From the NCBI RefSeq assembly GCF_900108295.1, contig NZ_FNWK01000001.1, positions 310,001 to 374,000 of the forward strand: DNA of 64,000 bases. Direction: 5' to 3'. Both the position numbers and the translations under genes were made by a program. Below, piece after piece: positions 45,650-57,444 of this stretch (within the stretch, counting starts at the first letter, position 1; the number at the start of each line of letters is the position of its first letter). The stretch is from Sphingopyxis sp. YR583 (GTDB taxonomy: Bacteria > Pseudomonadota > Alphaproteobacteria > Sphingomonadales > Sphingomonadaceae). The notes below the pieces were generated by a model. It made no database searches. It had not been told where the DNA came from and saw only the letters and a list, made by a program, of their open reading frames with translations.

Positions 45650-46591
45650 TTATCCTTCGTTCGACTGGCTGGCGGCGGCGACGGCGTCGACCGCGGCACG
45701 CGCATCGTCGAGCTTCGCGGGGGCGACCTGTCCCTCATGCGGCAGGCGGAGCACGAAGCGTGCGGGGTCGCGCATGTCGAAACGCAGGATGCCGCGGCCG
45801 AGCAGCCGGTTGGCGCCGTCCATATGCGCGAATTTGGCGAGCGCGGCCTTCGCCTCGGCCTCACCCTCGGGAAGCGAGAGCGTCTCGCCGCTGCGGAAAC
45901 GCAGATCCCAGCGGCGGTTGCCGACCCAGGTCGCGCCCGCGAGCAATTCCTTGAGGCTGCTCGCCTCGGTCAGCAACCGGTCGAGATCCTGCGAACGCTG
46001 GTTCGCCCGCGGCCCGATGACGAGCGGCAGGTCGGGCATCGTCGCGACCGTGACGGGTTCGAGCACGACGCCCTTGTCGTCGATCAGCGACAGGCGATTA
46101 TTATGCTGCCAGATCGCCGCCGGGGTGCGTTCGACGATATCGACGACGAGCGTGTCGGGCAGGCGCCGCGACACGCGCGCGTCCTTGATCCAGCCATATT
46201 TCATCAAGTCGCCGCGCACATCTTCCAGATCGACCGCCGCCATCGAGCGATCCTTCTGCGCAAGCGCGATGTCATAGACTTTGAGCCGGTCGATGCGGTC
46301 GGCGCCAACCACCTCGACCTTCTTGACCTGGAACCCAGCGCGGCCGACGGCCTGCGCATATTCCTCATGCACCTTCGCGGTCACGCCCGTCGCGTGCGCG
46401 GCAATCGCGACCACCGCGCACAGGCTGAGCCCGATCGTCCAGTTGGCGACCTTCTGCAACCGCTGCGGGCTGACCGGCAACGCGTTGATGATCGCATTGA
46501 GGCGCGACTGCTGCACCTTCCGCCGCTTCTTCGGCGCGCGCGTCGGCCGGCGCGGCGGCGCCTTCCCGCGCTTGATCTGTGTCTTGCTCAT
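45650..46591 (-). CDS. ftsQ: Cell division protein FtsQ
   Basis: This 313-residue bitopic protein recruits FtsB/L and late division proteins. It has a very basic cytosolic start (KRGKAPPRRPTRAPKKRR), one membrane helix (about residues 48-70), a POTRA domain with VKKVEVVGADRI, and the FtsQ domain with DARVSRRLPDTLVVDIVER. It overlaps ddl by 4 nt (ATGA). Confidence 0.95.
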   Translation of the reverse strand: MSKTQIKRGKAPPRRPTRAPKKRRKVQQSRLNAIINALPVSPQRLQKVANWTIGLSLCAVVAIAAHATGVTAKVHEEYAQAVGRAGFQVKKVEVVGADRIDRLKVYDIALAQKDRSMAAVDLEDVRGDLMKYGWIKDARVSRRLPDTLVVDIVERTPAAIWQHNNRLSLIDDKGVVLEPVTVATMPDLPLVIGPRANQRSQDLDRLLTEASSLKELLAGATWVGNRRWDLRFRSGETLSLPEGEAEAKAALAKFAHMDGANRLLGRGILRFDMRDPARFVLRLPHEGQVAPAKLDDARAAVDAVAAASQSNEG

Positions 46592-47514
46592 GATAACGCT
46601 TCCCCCACGATGCGTTCGACCAGTTCGGCATAATCCATGCCCACCGCGCGTCCCTGTTCGGGCACAAGGCTGAGCGGCGTCATGCCGGGCTGGGTGTTGA
46701 CCTCGAGCAGGAAGATGCCCGCGAGGCCATGTTCGTCGTCCCAGCGAAAATCCGAGCGCGAGGCGCCCTTGCAGCCAAGCAGGCGGTGCGATTGCAGCGC
46801 CAGATCCTTCATCCGCTGCGCGACGTCGGCGGGGACGTCGGCGGGGCAGACATGCTCGGTCAGGCCGTCGGTATATTTGGCGTCATAGTCGTAGAAACCC
46901 GATTTGACGCGCAGTTCGGTGACGGCCAGCGGCGTGTCGCCGAGCACCGCGACGGTCAGCTCGCGGCCCTTGATAAAAGGTTCGGCGAGCAGGCGGTCGA
47001 ATTCCTGCCAGGGGCCGACAGCGTCGCGCGCGATCGGGTTGCCGTAATTGCTGTCGTCCTTGACGATCGCAACGCCGACCGACGAGCCTTCGTTGACGGG
47101 TTTCAGCACATAGGGGCGCGGCAGCGGGTCGATGGAAAAGAGGCTTTCGCTGTCGACCATCGTCCCCGTCGGCATCGGGATACCATGCGGCACGAGCGCC
47201 TGTTTGGTCAATTCCTTGTCGATCGCGATCACCGAAGTGACGAGCCCGCTGTGGGTGTATTTGAGACCCATCAGGTCGAGCATGCCCTGCACGGTGCCAT
47301 CCTCGCCCGGGACGCCGTGGAGCGCGTTGAACACCACATCGGGCTTCGCCTCGGCGAGCCGCAAGGCGACGTCGCGGTCCATGTCGATGCGCGTGACCTT
47401 GTGCCCGCGCGATTCCAGCGCGTCGGCGACGCCATTGCCGCTCATCAGCGACACTTCGCGCTCGGCGGACCAGCCCCCCATCAGGACGGCGACATGCCAC
47501 GGGCCCCGGCTCAC
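46588..47514 (-). CDS. ddl: D-alanine--D-alanine ligase
   Basis: This 308-residue ATP-grasp enzyme joins two D-alanines for the peptidoglycan pentapeptide. Motifs are VLMGGWSAEREVSLMSG at the start, the loop ALHGVPGEDGTVQGML, then KPVNEGSSVGV and the C-terminal LEVNTQPGMTPLSL. The start is GTG at 47514, overlapping murB as GTGA. Longer frame extension to 48123 is antisense noise over murB. Confidence 0.97.
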   Translation of the reverse strand: MSRGPWHVAVLMGGWSAEREVSLMSGNGVADALESRGHKVTRIDMDRDVALRLAEAKPDVVFNALHGVPGEDGTVQGMLDLMGLKYTHSGLVTSVIAIDKELTKQALVPHGIPMPTGTMVDSESLFSIDPLPRPYVLKPVNEGSSVGVAIVKDDSNYGNPIARDAVGPWQEFDRLLAEPFIKGRELTVAVLGDTPLAVTELRVKSGFYDYDAKYTDGLTEHVCPADVPADVAQRMKDLALQSHRLLGCKGASRSDFRWDDEHGLAGIFLLEVNTQPGMTPLSLVPEQGRAVGMDYAELVERIVGEALS

Positions 47515-48410
47515 TTCTTCACTCCTACGCGCTGAATTTCCCATTGCAGTTCGACGCCGCTCTTGTCCTTCACACGGCGGCGGACTTCCTCGCCGAGCGC
47601 TTCGATGTCGGCGCTCGTCGCCTCTCCCGTGTTGATGAGGAAATTGGTGTGCTTCTCGCTGACCTGCGCGCCGCCGACCGCGAATCCGCGACACCCGGCC
47701 TCGTCGACGAGCTGCCACGCCTTGTGGCCGTCGGGATTCTTGAAGGTCGAGCCGCCGGTTTTCGACCGCAAAGGCTGCGACGCCTCGCGGCTCGCCGAGA
47801 TGCGGTCCATTTCGGCCTGGATGGCTGCAGGTTCGCCCGGGCGGCCGCGGAAGGTGGCGCCAATAACGACCGCACCCTCGGGCAATTCGCTGTGGCGATA
47901 GGTGTAGCCGAGATCGGCGAGCGGCAGCGTCCGCTGTTCGCCCGAGCGCAGCACGACGTCGCAGTCGATCAATATATCCTTGACCTCGCCGCCATAGGCG
48001 CCGCCGTTCATCCGCACGAAACCGCCGACGGTGCCGGGGATCGACCGCAAAAACTCCATGCCGGCGATGCCCGCGTCGCGCGCTGTCGAGGAAACGAGAA
48101 TGCCCGATGCACCGCCGCCGCAACGCAGCACCGTCGTATCGACCGCCTCGACCTTCGCAAAGGCTTTTCCCAGCCGGACGACGACGCCCGGAAAGCCGCC
48201 ATCGCGAACGATCAGGTTCGACCCGAGCCCGAGCGCCATCACCGGCACGGCGGGATCGAGATCGCGCAGGAAATCGGCGAGATCGTCGGCATCCTTGGGC
48301 TCGAACAGCCAGTCGGCCGGACCGCCCGACTTGAACCAGACGAGCGGCGCCAGCGGCGCCTTCGCCGTCAGCTTGCCGCGCACGGCGGGAAGGGTTTCGG
48401 CAGCGCTCAT
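47511..48410 (-). CDS. murB: UDP-N-acetylenolpyruvoylglucosamine reductase
   Basis: This 299-residue FAD enzyme reduces the enolpyruvyl group to give UDP-N-acetylmuramate. The FAD motif is [18 protein letters not shown], the catalytic region is [18 protein letters not shown], and the tail has FPNP-like STFKNPDG. It overlaps murC (ATGA) and ddl (GTGA). Confidence 0.96.
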   Translation of the reverse strand: MSAAETLPAVRGKLTAKAPLAPLVWFKSGGPADWLFEPKDADDLADFLRDLDPAVPVMALGLGSNLIVRDGGFPGVVVRLGKAFAKVEAVDTTVLRCGGGASGILVSSTARDAGIAGMEFLRSIPGTVGGFVRMNGGAYGGEVKDILIDCDVVLRSGEQRTLPLADLGYTYRHSELPEGAVVIGATFRGRPGEPAAIQAEMDRISASREASQPLRSKTGGSTFKNPDGHKAWQLVDEAGCRGFAVGGAQVSEKHTNFLINTGEATSADIEALGEEVRRRVKDKSGVELQWEIQRVGVKK

Positions 48411-49837
48411 GCCGCCTCGACCGCGGCGGCCAAGCCCGCCGCCATTTTGGTGATGTCGCCCGCGCCGAGACAGATGATCATGTCGCCCGCGCCGAGATTG
48501 CCCGCACGAATGGCATCGGCGACGCTGGCAGCCAGTGCGGCGGCGTCGGCAACGGTCGACGCGTGACGGTGGCCGCGATCGCGCAGCCCCCCCGCCAGCG
48601 CATCCGACGTCACCCCGTCGATGGGCGCTTCGCCTGCCGTATAGACGGGCAGCGCGAGCACCATGTCGGCGTCGTTAAACGCCTGCTGGAAATCGTCCAT
48701 ATGATCGCGCAGGCGCGTGAAACGGTGCGGCTGGACAACGGCGACGACGCGCCCGGCCCCTGCCCCTTCGCGCGCCGCCGACAGCACGGCACGAATTTCG
48801 ACAGGGTGATGGGCATAATCGTCGATCACCGTAATGACGCCGCCCTCGACCGCGACCTCGCCGACCTTGGTAAAGCGGCGCTTCACCCCGGCAAAACCGT
48901 TGAAGCCCGAGACGATCTTGTCGTCGGAGACGCCCATGTGCAGCGCCACCGCGATCGCGGCGAGCGAGTTCTGGACATTGTGGCGGCCCGACATCGGCAG
49001 GTGGATGCCCTCGATCGTCCGGCTGTTCCCGTCGCGGTCGCGCACGACGACATCGAAGCGGTTGCCGTCGGGGCCCGGCGTCACATTGGTACCGCGCACG
49101 TCCGCTTGCGCCGAGAAGCCATAGGTCACGATGCGGCGGTCGCGGATGCGCGGGATGATCGCCTGCACCTCGGGATGATCGAGGCAGAGCATCGCGGCGC
49201 CATAGAAGGGCACATTCTCGATAAACTCGACGAACGCATCCTTGATCGCATCGAAGCTGCCATAATGATCGAGATGCTCTGGATCGATATTGGTGACGAC
49301 CGCGATCGTTCCATCGAGGCGCAGGAAGCTGCCGTCGCTTTCGTCGGCCTCGACCACCATCCAGTCCGACGCACCGAGGCGCGCGTTCGAGCCGTAATTG
49401 TTGATGATGCCGCCGTTGATCACGGTGGGATCGATCCCGCCCGCGTCGAGCAACGCCGCGACGAGGCTGGTCGTCGTCGTCTTGCCGTGCGTGCCCGCGA
49501 TCGCGACGGTCGATTTGAGACGCATCAGCTCGGCGAGCATTTCGGCGCGGCGAACGAGCGGGATGCGGTTCGCAAGCGCAGCCTCGACCTCCGGGTTGCC
49601 GCGCTTGACCGCGGTCGAGGTCACGACGACCGCGACGCCATCGACGTTCGACGCTTCATGGCCGATCGCGACCTTGATCCCGCGTTTGCGCAGACCCTCG
49701 ACGACGTAGCTGTCGGCGATGTCGCTGCCCTGCACCTGATAGCCGAGGTTGTGCATCACCTCCGCAATCCCCGACATGCCAATGCCGCCGATGCCGATGA
49801 AGTGGATCGTGCCGATATCGGTCGCAACGCCGCGCAT
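48407..49837 (-). CDS. murC: UDP-N-acetylmuramate--L-alanine ligase
   Basis: This 476-residue Mur ligase adds L-alanine to UDP-MurNAc. The opening [18 protein letters not shown] is typical of MurC. The ATP loop is GTHGKTTTT and the NYG-like [11 protein letters not shown] follows. The C-terminal HPVEIRAVL block is present. The ATG at 49837 shares its A with the murG stop (TGATG). Confidence 0.97.
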   Translation of the reverse strand: MRGVATDIGTIHFIGIGGIGMSGIAEVMHNLGYQVQGSDIADSYVVEGLRKRGIKVAIGHEASNVDGVAVVVTSTAVKRGNPEVEAALANRIPLVRRAEMLAELMRLKSTVAIAGTHGKTTTTSLVAALLDAGGIDPTVINGGIINNYGSNARLGASDWMVVEADESDGSFLRLDGTIAVVTNIDPEHLDHYGSFDAIKDAFVEFIENVPFYGAAMLCLDHPEVQAIIPRIRDRRIVTYGFSAQADVRGTNVTPGPDGNRFDVVVRDRDGNSRTIEGIHLPMSGRHNVQNSLAAIAVALHMGVSDDKIVSGFNGFAGVKRRFTKVGEVAVEGGVITVIDDYAHHPVEIRAVLSAAREGAGAGRVVAVVQPHRFTRLRDHMDDFQQAFNDADMVLALPVYTAGEAPIDGVTSDALAGGLRDRGHRHASTVADAAALAASVADAIRAGNLGAGDMIICLGAGDITKMAAGLAAAVEAA

Positions 49838-51021
49838 CAATTATCTCCCGCGCGGGTAGCGGCAACGCCGCCCGCGACCGCTGCGCTGCGCGACGCGGCG
49901 CCGACGCGGATCACATCCATCATCGGCGGTGCAGCAAGCGATTCGACCAGATCGGCAAGGTCACGCGTCGCATTGGGCAAGCCGCAGCTTGCCGCACGTT
50001 CGGCCGCCTCTTCGAGCGCGCCGGGTTCGAGCGCCATACGCTGGATATGCTTCGCGACCTCCGCCGCCGTGAAATCGGGCTGCGGGAAGGCGATCGCCCC
50101 GCCCGCCTGAACCAGATCGACGACATTATAGGTCTGATGATCGTCCATCGCGCTGGGATAGGGAACGAAGATCGCCGGACGCCCGGCGCAAGCGAGTTCG
50201 GCGACGGTCGACGCACCGGCGCGTGCGATGACCATATGCGCCCAACGCAGCCGTTCCGGGAAATCCTTGATGTAGGATGCGCATTCGGCGGCGACGCCGA
50301 GTTCGGCATATTTTGCGCGAACCGCCTCGATATCGTCCTCGCGGCATTGCTGCACGACCTGCAGGCGGTCGAGCAGCGCGCGCGGCAGCATCGCGATCGC
50401 GGCGGGCACGACTTCGCTGAGTATCGTTGCGCCGAGACTGCCGCCGACCACGAGCAGGCGGAAAATCCCATCCTCCGAAAGCGGCGGAAAACCGTCGTCG
50501 CGTATCGCGATAATCTCGTCCCGCACCGGATTGCCGGTGATGTGCAGCTTTGCTTCCTGCCCGTCGGGATAGCGCTGAATATTATGATAGGCGACCGCGA
50601 CCGCATCGACGCGCGGCGCCATCATGCGATTGACGCGGCCCAGCACGGCATTTTGTTCGTGGAGCACGCGCGGCCGTTTCGTCGCGCCGGCAGCAAGCAG
50701 GCTGGGAAGCGAGGGATAGCCGCCGAAGCCGACGACGACGGCGGGATCGAATTCATCGATCAGGTCGATCGCCATACGCCGCCCCTTGCGGATGGCAAGC
50801 GCGGCCTTGAGCCAGCCGACGGGACCGCCCGACACGCGACCGGCGGGAAGAACATGCGTCTCCATCTCGGCCGGCGAACCGGGAATCCGGAGGCCGCGAT
50901 CGTCGCTGACCAGCGCGACGCGGTGGCCGCGCGCGATCAGTTCGCCCGCAAGGGCATAAGCAGGCAGCATATGTCCCCCCGTCCCGCCGGCAGCGAGAAG
51001 GAAGTGGCGCGTCGCGGTCAT
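49837..51021 (-). CDS. murG: Lipid II-forming N-acetylglucosaminyltransferase
   Basis: This 394-residue GT-B enzyme transfers GlcNAc from UDP-GlcNAc to lipid I on the inner face of the membrane. The glycine-rich [14 protein letters not shown] starts it, and [14 protein letters not shown] follows. The donor motif [10 protein letters not shown] and the late APGRP-like [19 protein letters not shown] are typical. It starts 10 nt after ftsW. Confidence 0.96.
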   Translation of the reverse strand: MTATRHFLLAAGGTGGHMLPAYALAGELIARGHRVALVSDDRGLRIPGSPAEMETHVLPAGRVSGGPVGWLKAALAIRKGRRMAIDLIDEFDPAVVVGFGGYPSLPSLLAAGATKRPRVLHEQNAVLGRVNRMMAPRVDAVAVAYHNIQRYPDGQEAKLHITGNPVRDEIIAIRDDGFPPLSEDGIFRLLVVGGSLGATILSEVVPAAIAMLPRALLDRLQVVQQCREDDIEAVRAKYAELGVAAECASYIKDFPERLRWAHMVIARAGASTVAELACAGRPAIFVPYPSAMDDHQTYNVVDLVQAGGAIAFPQPDFTAAEVAKHIQRMALEPGALEEAAERAASCGLPNATRDLADLVESLAAPPMMDVIRVGAASRSAAVAGGVAATRAGDN

Positions 51022-51031
51022 TTCGGGGCGC

Positions 51032-52264
51032 TCATTTCTTGTTCCAGTTTCGGGTCATCGATACCCGTGCCGCATAGGGGTTTCGGCGGGTCAGCGACAA
51101 GAGCAAACCCATGCCGATCGACAAAGCGATGAACGACGAGCCGCCATAGCTGATGAAGGGCAGGGTCATCCCCTTTGAAGGGAAGATTTGCGTGTTCACC
51201 GCCATGTTGATCACCGCCTGTCCACCGAACTGCGCGATCAGGCCCGCAACCGCGAGGATCAGGAAACTGTCATCCTCGTCGAGCAGGCGGACGAGGACAC
51301 GCACGATGATCGCAAGATAAAGCACCGCGATCGCGATGCATGCGATCATCCCGAATTCTTCGCCGATGACCGAGAAGATATAGTCGGTGTGCGCTTCGGG
51401 AAGCTGGAATTTGGCGAGCCCCGCGCCGGGGCCGGTGCCGATAAGGCCGCCCGCGGTCAGCGTCGCATGCGCCTTATCGACCTGAAAGCTGTCACCCTCG
51501 GCAAAAAGCCAGATGTTGATGCGCTGCTGCGCGACCGGGTAGAAGAAATAGGCGAGCACGATGCCGACGACGCCCGCCCCCGCCAGCGCCCCCATGATCC
51601 GCATCGACAGCCCCGCAACGAGGACGAGCACGAACCAGGTCGCGGCAAAGATGATCGTTTGTCCAAGGTCGGGTTGCCCCATCAGCAGCAATGCGATCAC
51701 GCCCGTAAGCGCCGCCGCGAGCGGCACGACGGGCAGGCTCTGGTCGTGAAGCCGCAGCGACAGCACCCACGCGAGCGACACGGCGAAAAAGGGCTTCAGG
51801 AACTCCGACGGCTGAAGGCGGAACACCCCGCTGCCGATCCAGCGCTGCGCGCCGTTCACCGAGGTACCGATCAGCGGCACCATGAAGAGGAGGAAGAGAA
51901 AGGCGATAGTGCCGTAAATGGCGAAACGCCGCGCCTGTGGTTTGGGCAGCATCGACACCATCAGCATTACCGGTACGCCGACCATCACCCACATCAGCTG
52001 GCGATAGAAATAATAGAGCGGGTCGAGCGACGCGGTCGAGGTCGAGAGCTTCTGTGCCGCGACGGGCGAGGCCGCGGCAACCGCAACGAGCCCGACCGCG
52101 ACAAGGATCGACACGAGGAGCAGGAGGACGCGGTCGATTTCCCAGAACCAGAGGCCGAGCGGCGTGCGGTCGGCGCGGCTGAGGCGCGGGCCGCGGCGTT
52201 TCGTGGTGCGCGTGGCGGCGATCACCGGGCGTTCGGTTGCGTCCAAATTATCCCCCCCGCTCAT
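51032..52264 (-). CDS. ftsW: Lipid II glycosyltransferase FtsW
   Basis: This 410-residue SEDS protein polymerises septal glycan together with FtsI. It has about ten membrane helices. The catalytic loop is in the block GAQRWIGSGVFRLQPSEFLK, and GPGAGLAKFQLPEAHTDYIF precedes the conserved FAVIGEEFG-like region. The final helices carry NTQIFPSKGMTLPFISYGGS. It overlaps murD as ATGA. Confidence 0.97.
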   Translation of the reverse strand: MSGGDNLDATERPVIAATRTTKRRGPRLSRADRTPLGLWFWEIDRVLLLLVSILVAVGLVAVAAASPVAAQKLSTSTASLDPLYYFYRQLMWVMVGVPVMLMVSMLPKPQARRFAIYGTIAFLFLLFMVPLIGTSVNGAQRWIGSGVFRLQPSEFLKPFFAVSLAWVLSLRLHDQSLPVVPLAAALTGVIALLLMGQPDLGQTIIFAATWFVLVLVAGLSMRIMGALAGAGVVGIVLAYFFYPVAQQRINIWLFAEGDSFQVDKAHATLTAGGLIGTGPGAGLAKFQLPEAHTDYIFSVIGEEFGMIACIAIAVLYLAIIVRVLVRLLDEDDSFLILAVAGLIAQFGGQAVINMAVNTQIFPSKGMTLPFISYGGSSFIALSIGMGLLLSLTRRNPYAARVSMTRNWNKK

Positions 52265-53565
52265 GCCCCGAGCATCCGTACCGCCGCGCGGAAGACATCG
52301 CCGCGCTGCTCATAATCGCTGAACTGGTCGAACGACGCGCAGGCCGGCGACAACAGGACGATATCGCCCGGCTTTGCCGCTGCCGCCGCCTGTTGCACCG
52401 CCGTTGCCAGATCTCCCGACCGCTCGACCGGAATCGCATCGCCGATCTCGGCCGCGAAGGGCTCCATCGCCTCGCCGATCAGATAGGCGCGTTTGACGTG
52501 GCCGAACCAGGGACGGCACGCGGTGAGCCCGTCGCCCTTGGCCTTGCCCCCCGCGATCCAGTGCAAACGCTGGTCCGGCGCCGGCGGGAAAGCCGCCAGC
52601 GCCGGTGCAGCGGAAGCCGCGTTGGTAGCCTTGCTGTCATTGAACCAGCTGACCCCCCCGACTTCGCCGACCAATTCCATGCGATGCGGCAGCGACTTGT
52701 AGGTCGCAAGACCGCGTTCGATCTGTTCGTCGTTTAGCCCCAGTACGCGGCACACGGCGATCGCGCACACGGCGTTCTGGGCATTGTGCGGCCCCTGCAA
52801 TGCAGGCCAGCGCGACTGGTCGACCGGGTCGACATCCTTTGCCGACACGCGGTGGAGGCGATGGTTGATGCGGCTCGCGATCATCTTCGACGGATCATCG
52901 TCGATGGCGACGATCGCGACCTGCCCCTGATGCTGGAGGCTGAACAGCCGCTCCTTCGACGCCGCATAGCCGGTGAAGCCGTCATAACGATCCAGGTGGT
53001 CGGGGCTGAGATTGGTCAGCACCGCGACATCGCAAGCGAGGCTGTGCGAAAGATCGATCTGGTAGCTCGAGAGTTCGAGCACATAGACGCCGCCTTCGGG
53101 AAGCGGATCGCGGCTGAGGATCGGCAGGCCGATATTGCCGCCCATCAGCGTGGGAATATCGGCGCTTTCGAGCATGTGGGCGACCAGCGCGGTGACGGTC
53201 GACTTGCCGTTCGTTCCCGTGATGCCGACGACCTTGTGCGCGGGTAGATTGCCGCGTGCTTCGGCGAACAGCTCGACGTCACCGATCACGGGCACATGCG
53301 CTTCGCGCGCGTGCGCGGCGATCGGATGACGGTTCAGCGGCACGCCGGGCGACACGACGACGCCCGCAAAACCGATCAGGTCGATCTCGATCGGATTTCC
53401 GATATCGGCGCCCAGCGCCATCGCATCGTCGCGTGCTTCCTCTCGGTCGTCCCACGCGGTCACGCCCGCGCCGCTGGCGATGAGCGCCTCGACCGTCGCG
53501 AGGCCCGAACGCGCCAGTCCCAGCACCGCATAGCGGCGACCGGCAAAGACGCGCGAGGAGATCAC
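52261..53565 (-). CDS. murD: UDP-N-acetylmuramoylalanine--D-glutamate ligase
   Basis: This 434-residue Mur ligase adds D-glutamate. The start [19 protein letters not shown] is the MurD N-terminus, the P-loop is GTNGKST, and GGNIGLPIL follows. The conserved DSKATN occurs in [12 protein letters not shown]. The start is GTG at 53565, overlapping the mraY stop as GTGA. A longer frame to 53883 is antisense to mraY. Confidence 0.96.
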   Translation of the reverse strand: MISSRVFAGRRYAVLGLARSGLATVEALIASGAGVTAWDDREEARDDAMALGADIGNPIEIDLIGFAGVVVSPGVPLNRHPIAAHAREAHVPVIGDVELFAEARGNLPAHKVVGITGTNGKSTVTALVAHMLESADIPTLMGGNIGLPILSRDPLPEGGVYVLELSSYQIDLSHSLACDVAVLTNLSPDHLDRYDGFTGYAASKERLFSLQHQGQVAIVAIDDDPSKMIASRINHRLHRVSAKDVDPVDQSRWPALQGPHNAQNAVCAIAVCRVLGLNDEQIERGLATYKSLPHRMELVGEVGGVSWFNDSKATNAASAAPALAAFPPAPDQRLHWIAGGKAKGDGLTACRPWFGHVKRAYLIGEAMEPFAAEIGDAIPVERSGDLATAVQQAAAAAKPGDIVLLSPACASFDQFSDYEQRGDVFRAAVRMLGA

Positions 53566-54632
53566 CGGAGTTTCAAGGTCGCGAGCCCTGCGAGCGCGAG
53601 GACGATCGAGACGATCCAGAAGCGGATGACGACGGTCGATTCGGGCCAGCCGAGCTGCTCGAAATGATGGTGGATCGGCGCCATGCGGAACACGCGCTTG
53701 CCGGTGCGCTTGTACCAGAAGACCTGGATGATCACCGACAACGCCTCGACCACGAACAGCCCGCCGACGAGCACGAGAACCAGCTCGTGCTGCGCGGTCA
53801 CTGCGATCGTCGCGAGCGCGCCGCCGAGCGCGAGGCTGCCGGTGTCGCCCATGAAGACGGCGGCCGGGGGCGCGTTGAACCACAGGAACGCCAGACAGGC
53901 GCCGATAATCGCGGCAGCAAAGACCGCCAGCTCGCCCGCGCCGGGAACGTGCGGAATGCCGAGATAGCCCGCAAACTTCACATTGCCCGAGAGGTAGACG
54001 ATGACGAGGAAGGTCAGGCTGGCGATGATCACGGGGAAGGTCGCGAGCCCGTCGAGCCCGTCGGTCAGGTTCACCGCGTTACCGAAGCCGACGATCAGGA
54101 CCATCGCGAAGACATAGTATAGCGGACCGAGTTCGAGCACGACCCCGCTGAAGAAGGGCAGATACAGGTCGGTGCCGGTGCGCGACACGATCAGGAACAC
54201 CGCCACGCCCGCGATGAGGAATTCGATCAGCAGGCGTACACGCCCCGGAATTCCGCGGTGGCTGGCCTTGGTGACCTTGTCGAGATCGTCGAGGAAGCCG
54301 ACCGCGGCGAACCCACCGGTGACGAAGATGCACGCCCAGACGAAGCGGTTTTCGAGATCCATCCACAAGAGCGCGGAGATCATCAGCGAAATGAGGATCA
54401 TCAGCCCGCCCATCGTCGGCGTGCCCTTTTTCGCGAGATGGCTCTGCGGGCCGTCTTCGCGGATCGGCTGCCCCTTCCCCTGCCGCATCCGCAGCATCAG
54501 GATGAAACGCGGGCCGATCCACAGCCCGATGATCAGCGCGGTCGCAACCGCTGCGCCCGAGCGGAAGCTCAGGTAGCGAATGAGGTTGAGAGCCCCCGGA
54601 AAGCCAAGCCATTCCGCCAGCCAGTAAAGCAT
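53562..54632 (-). CDS. mraY: Phospho-N-acetylmuramoyl-pentapeptide transferase
   Basis: This 356-residue membrane enzyme makes lipid I from UDP-MurNAc-pentapeptide and undecaprenyl phosphate. Marks are [17 protein letters not shown], the block FLDDLDKV, the catalytic [13 protein letters not shown] and the late MAPIHHHFE. The ATG at 54632 shares its A with the murF stop (TGATG). About ten membrane helices are visible. Confidence 0.97.
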   Translation of the reverse strand: MLYWLAEWLGFPGALNLIRYLSFRSGAAVATALIIGLWIGPRFILMLRMRQGKGQPIREDGPQSHLAKKGTPTMGGLMILISLMISALLWMDLENRFVWACIFVTGGFAAVGFLDDLDKVTKASHRGIPGRVRLLIEFLIAGVAVFLIVSRTGTDLYLPFFSGVVLELGPLYYVFAMVLIVGFGNAVNLTDGLDGLATFPVIIASLTFLVIVYLSGNVKFAGYLGIPHVPGAGELAVFAAAIIGACLAFLWFNAPPAAVFMGDTGSLALGGALATIAVTAQHELVLVLVGGLFVVEALSVIIQVFWYKRTGKRVFRMAPIHHHFEQLGWPESTVVIRFWIVSIVLALAGLATLKLR

Positions 54633-56008
54633 CAATAGTCCCCGTTGGTCAGCGCCGTCACGACATGTGACAATCCGACGCTGTTCGACCCTTTGACCAG
54701 CACGGCGTCGCCCGGACGGATCAGATCCTTCAGCCGCCCTACCGCGGCCGAGTGGGCGGGCACATGCTCGAAATCGACGCGTCCCTCAAGCGCTTTGGCG
54801 AGGGGCGCCATCTCTTCGCCGACAAGCAGGGCGAATTGCACTCCCGCCGCGACGAGCGGAGCGGCCAGACCCGCATGATAGGCGTCACCGCCCGGCCCGA
54901 GTTCCTTCATCGCGCCGAGAATCGCGAGTTTGCGGTCGGCGGATTCGGTTCCGAACTGGTCGATCGTGGCGACCATCGAGGCCGGATTGGCATTGTAGCT
55001 TTCGTCGATGACGAGGATATGGCCGCCGGGTACGGCGACACGATGACGCGCCCCGCGCCCTGCGAGCCCGCCCATTTCGGCGAAGGCGAGGCCCGCGGCG
55101 GGCAGGTCGCCGCCGACCGCCTTGACCGCAGCCAGCACCGCCAGCGAATTGGCGACCCAGTGCGCGCCGGCCTGCGCGATGGTGAAGCAGAGCAGCGAAT
55201 CCTGCACCTGCGCGGTGACGAGCGAGCCGCCCTTGCCGTCCGAAAGCCAGTCGACCGCGCGCACGTCGGCTCCCTCGCCGAGACCGAAGCTCACGACATG
55301 GGCGGCATGTTGTTCGGCCTTGGCGCGAAGGCGCGCATAATGCGGGCTGTCGAACGGGACGATCGCGGTGCCGCCGGGTTCGAGCCCCTCGAAAATCTCG
55401 CCCTTCGCATCCGCAATCGCCTCTTCGCCGCTGAAGAATTCCATGTGCGCGGGGGCGATGGTGGTGACGATGGCGACGTGAGGGCGCACCATGCGCGTCA
55501 ATTCGGCAAGTTCGCCCGCGTGGTTCATCCCCATTTCGAACACGCCGAAATCGGCGGTCGATGGCATGCGTGCGAGGCTCAATGGCACGCCGACATGATT
55601 GTTGTAACTTTTGACCGAACGATGCGCCTTGCCCGGACGGAAGCGATCGAGCGCAGCGAACAGCGCCTCCTTCGTCCCCGTCTTGCCCGCCGAGCCGGTG
55701 ACGCCGATGATGCGCCCATGGCTGCGCGCACGCGATGCGACGCCAAGCGCGTTCAGCGCTGCAACGCTGTCGGCGACGCGGACGTGCGGATGGTCGATCG
55801 CAGCTTCGCAGACGATACCCGCGGCGCCGGCGGCAATCGCCTTGTCGATGAAGGCATGGCCGTCGGCGACCTCGCCCTTCATCGCGACGAAGAGGTCGCC
55901 CTTCGTGACCTCACGCGAGTCGAAGGCGACGCCCTGTACGGTGAAGTCGGTGCTGGCGGCCCCACCCGTGGCGGCCGCGATAGCGCGCGCGGTCCAGAGC
56001 GGGTTCAT
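54632..56008 (-). CDS. murF: UDP-MurNAc-tripeptide--D-Ala-D-Ala ligase
   Basis: This 458-residue Mur ligase adds the D-Ala-D-Ala made by Ddl. The P-loop is [10 protein letters not shown], with [17 protein letters not shown] before it and [11 protein letters not shown] in the third domain. Its start ATG at 56008 overlaps the murE stop as ATGA, and the longer frame to 57094 lies antisense or out of frame over murE. Confidence 0.96.
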   Translation of the reverse strand: MNPLWTARAIAAATGGAASTDFTVQGVAFDSREVTKGDLFVAMKGEVADGHAFIDKAIAAGAAGIVCEAAIDHPHVRVADSVAALNALGVASRARSHGRIIGVTGSAGKTGTKEALFAALDRFRPGKAHRSVKSYNNHVGVPLSLARMPSTADFGVFEMGMNHAGELAELTRMVRPHVAIVTTIAPAHMEFFSGEEAIADAKGEIFEGLEPGGTAIVPFDSPHYARLRAKAEQHAAHVVSFGLGEGADVRAVDWLSDGKGGSLVTAQVQDSLLCFTIAQAGAHWVANSLAVLAAVKAVGGDLPAAGLAFAEMGGLAGRGARHRVAVPGGHILVIDESYNANPASMVATIDQFGTESADRKLAILGAMKELGPGGDAYHAGLAAPLVAAGVQFALLVGEEMAPLAKALEGRVDFEHVPAHSAAVGRLKDLIRPGDAVLVKGSNSVGLSHVVTALTNGDY

Positions 56009-57444
56009 GCCGCCACCTCGCGCGCGACGGTGACATCGTCGAAGGGAATGACCCGCATGGCGTCGCCGCGACCGACGATCTGGCCCTGTTCGTGGCCCTT
56101 GCCCGCGATGCAGACGATGTCTTCGGCGCGGGCTTCGGCGATGGCGGCCGCAATCGCGGAGCGGCGGTCGCCGATGACCTGTGCACCGGGTGCGGCGGCG
56201 GCAATCGCGTCGCGGATGACGGCCGGATCTTCGCCGCGCGGATTGTCGTCGGTGATGATGAGCACATCCGCCTTGGCAGTCGCGACCCGGCCCATTTCGG
56301 GCCGCTTCGCCTGATCGCGGTCGCCGCCGGCGCCAAAGACGAGGATCAGGCGGCCGCCGGCATGCGGACGCAGCGCGTCGAGCGCGGCTTCGATCGCGTC
56401 GGGCGTGTGGGCATAATCGACATAGACCGGCGCGCCGGTCCGCGTGATCGCCGCGCGTTCGAGGCGACCGCGCACCGGCTGAAGCCGCGCGAGATTGCAA
56501 AGCGTCTGCGCCGCGTCGCCGCCGGTCGCGATGACAAGGCCCGCCGACACAAGCGCGTTGGCGACCTGATAGGCCCCGATCAGCGGCAGATCGACCTTTT
56601 GCGTGAGATCGCCCGCCGCGATGACGAGCGACTGGCCGAGCTGCGTCGGTTCGCGCGACACGAGGCGGAGCATCTCGCCCCCGGTACCGACGGTCAGCAG
56701 GCGGACGCCGCGCGCGGTCACGGCATCGATCACGCGCGCCGAATATTCGTCGTCGGCCCATACCACCGCCGCGCCGCCGGGTTCGACGACTTCGGAAAAG
56801 AGCCGCAGCTTCGCCGCGAGATAGGCGTCCATCGTGCCATGATAATCGAGGTGATCGTGGCTGAGGTTGGTGAAAGCGGCCGCCTTTACGGCCAGACCTT
56901 CGGTGCGATATTGGTCGAGACCGTGGCTCGACGCCTCGAATGCCGCGTGGGTGATACCCTCGACCGCGAGGCCCGACATGTTCGACAGGAATGTGACGAT
57001 GTCTGGCGTCGTCAGCCCCGTAGAGGCGCTGTCCTGCGACGTCGTGATGCCAAGCGTCCCGATCGATGCGGCGTTGAACCCGGCCATGCGCCACAGCTGG
57101 CGCGTCATTTCGACGGTCGACGTCTTGCCGTTGGTGCCCGTCACCGCGACGCAGGTTGCAGGAAAACGGTGAAAGAAGCGCGCCGCGATATGCGCGAAGG
57201 CGCGGCGGGGGTTGGCGTCGGCGATATGCACGGCGCCTTGTACCACGGCCTCGGGACGCGCGACGATCGCGACGGCCCCCGCCTCGACCGCGGCCGCGAT
57301 GAAATCCTCACCATTGAATTTCTCGCCGACAAAGGCGCCGAAGACGGTGCCCGGCGCAACCTTGCGATGATCGATCGCGAGTCCCGTTACGACGGGATCG
57401 CTGCCCTCCAGCCCCTGATTATCGAGCAGCGCGGCGAGACGCAT
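56005..57444 (-). CDS. murE: UDP-MurNAc-dipeptide--meso-diaminopimelate ligase
   Basis: This 479-residue Mur ligase adds the third residue of the stem peptide. The P-loop is GTNGKTST. The DNPR in TDDNPRGEDP is the sign of the meso-diaminopimelate-specific form, so the wall is of the usual Gram-negative A1-gamma type. The ATG at 57444 shares its A with the ftsI stop (TGATG). Confidence 0.97.
   Translation of the reverse strand: MRLAALLDNQGLEGSDPVVTGLAIDHRKVAPGTVFGAFVGEKFNGEDFIAAAVEAGAVAIVARPEAVVQGAVHIADANPRRAFAHIAARFFHRFPATCVAVTGTNGKTSTVEMTRQLWRMAGFNAASIGTLGITTSQDSASTGLTTPDIVTFLSNMSGLAVEGITHAAFEASSHGLDQYRTEGLAVKAAAFTNLSHDHLDYHGTMDAYLAAKLRLFSEVVEPGGAAVVWADDEYSARVIDAVTARGVRLLTVGTGGEMLRLVSREPTQLGQSLVIAAGDLTQKVDLPLIGAYQVANALVSAGLVIATGGDAAQTLCNLARLQPVRGRLERAAITRTGAPVYVDYAHTPDAIEAALDALRPHAGGRLILVFGAGGDRDQAKRPEMGRVATAKADVLIITDDNPRGEDPAVIRDAIAAAAPGAQVIGDRRSAIAAAIAEARAEDIVCIAGKGHEQGQIVGRGDAMRVIPFDDVTVAREVAA

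Noticed and set aside
46588..48123. Extended ddl frame of 511 codons
   Set aside because: The extension is an out-of-frame reading of murB; the GTGA overlap at 47514 gives a Ddl of normal length.
54632..57094. An 820-codon frame including murF
   Set aside because: Only the part from 56008 is MurF; the N-terminal extension is the wrong frame over murE.
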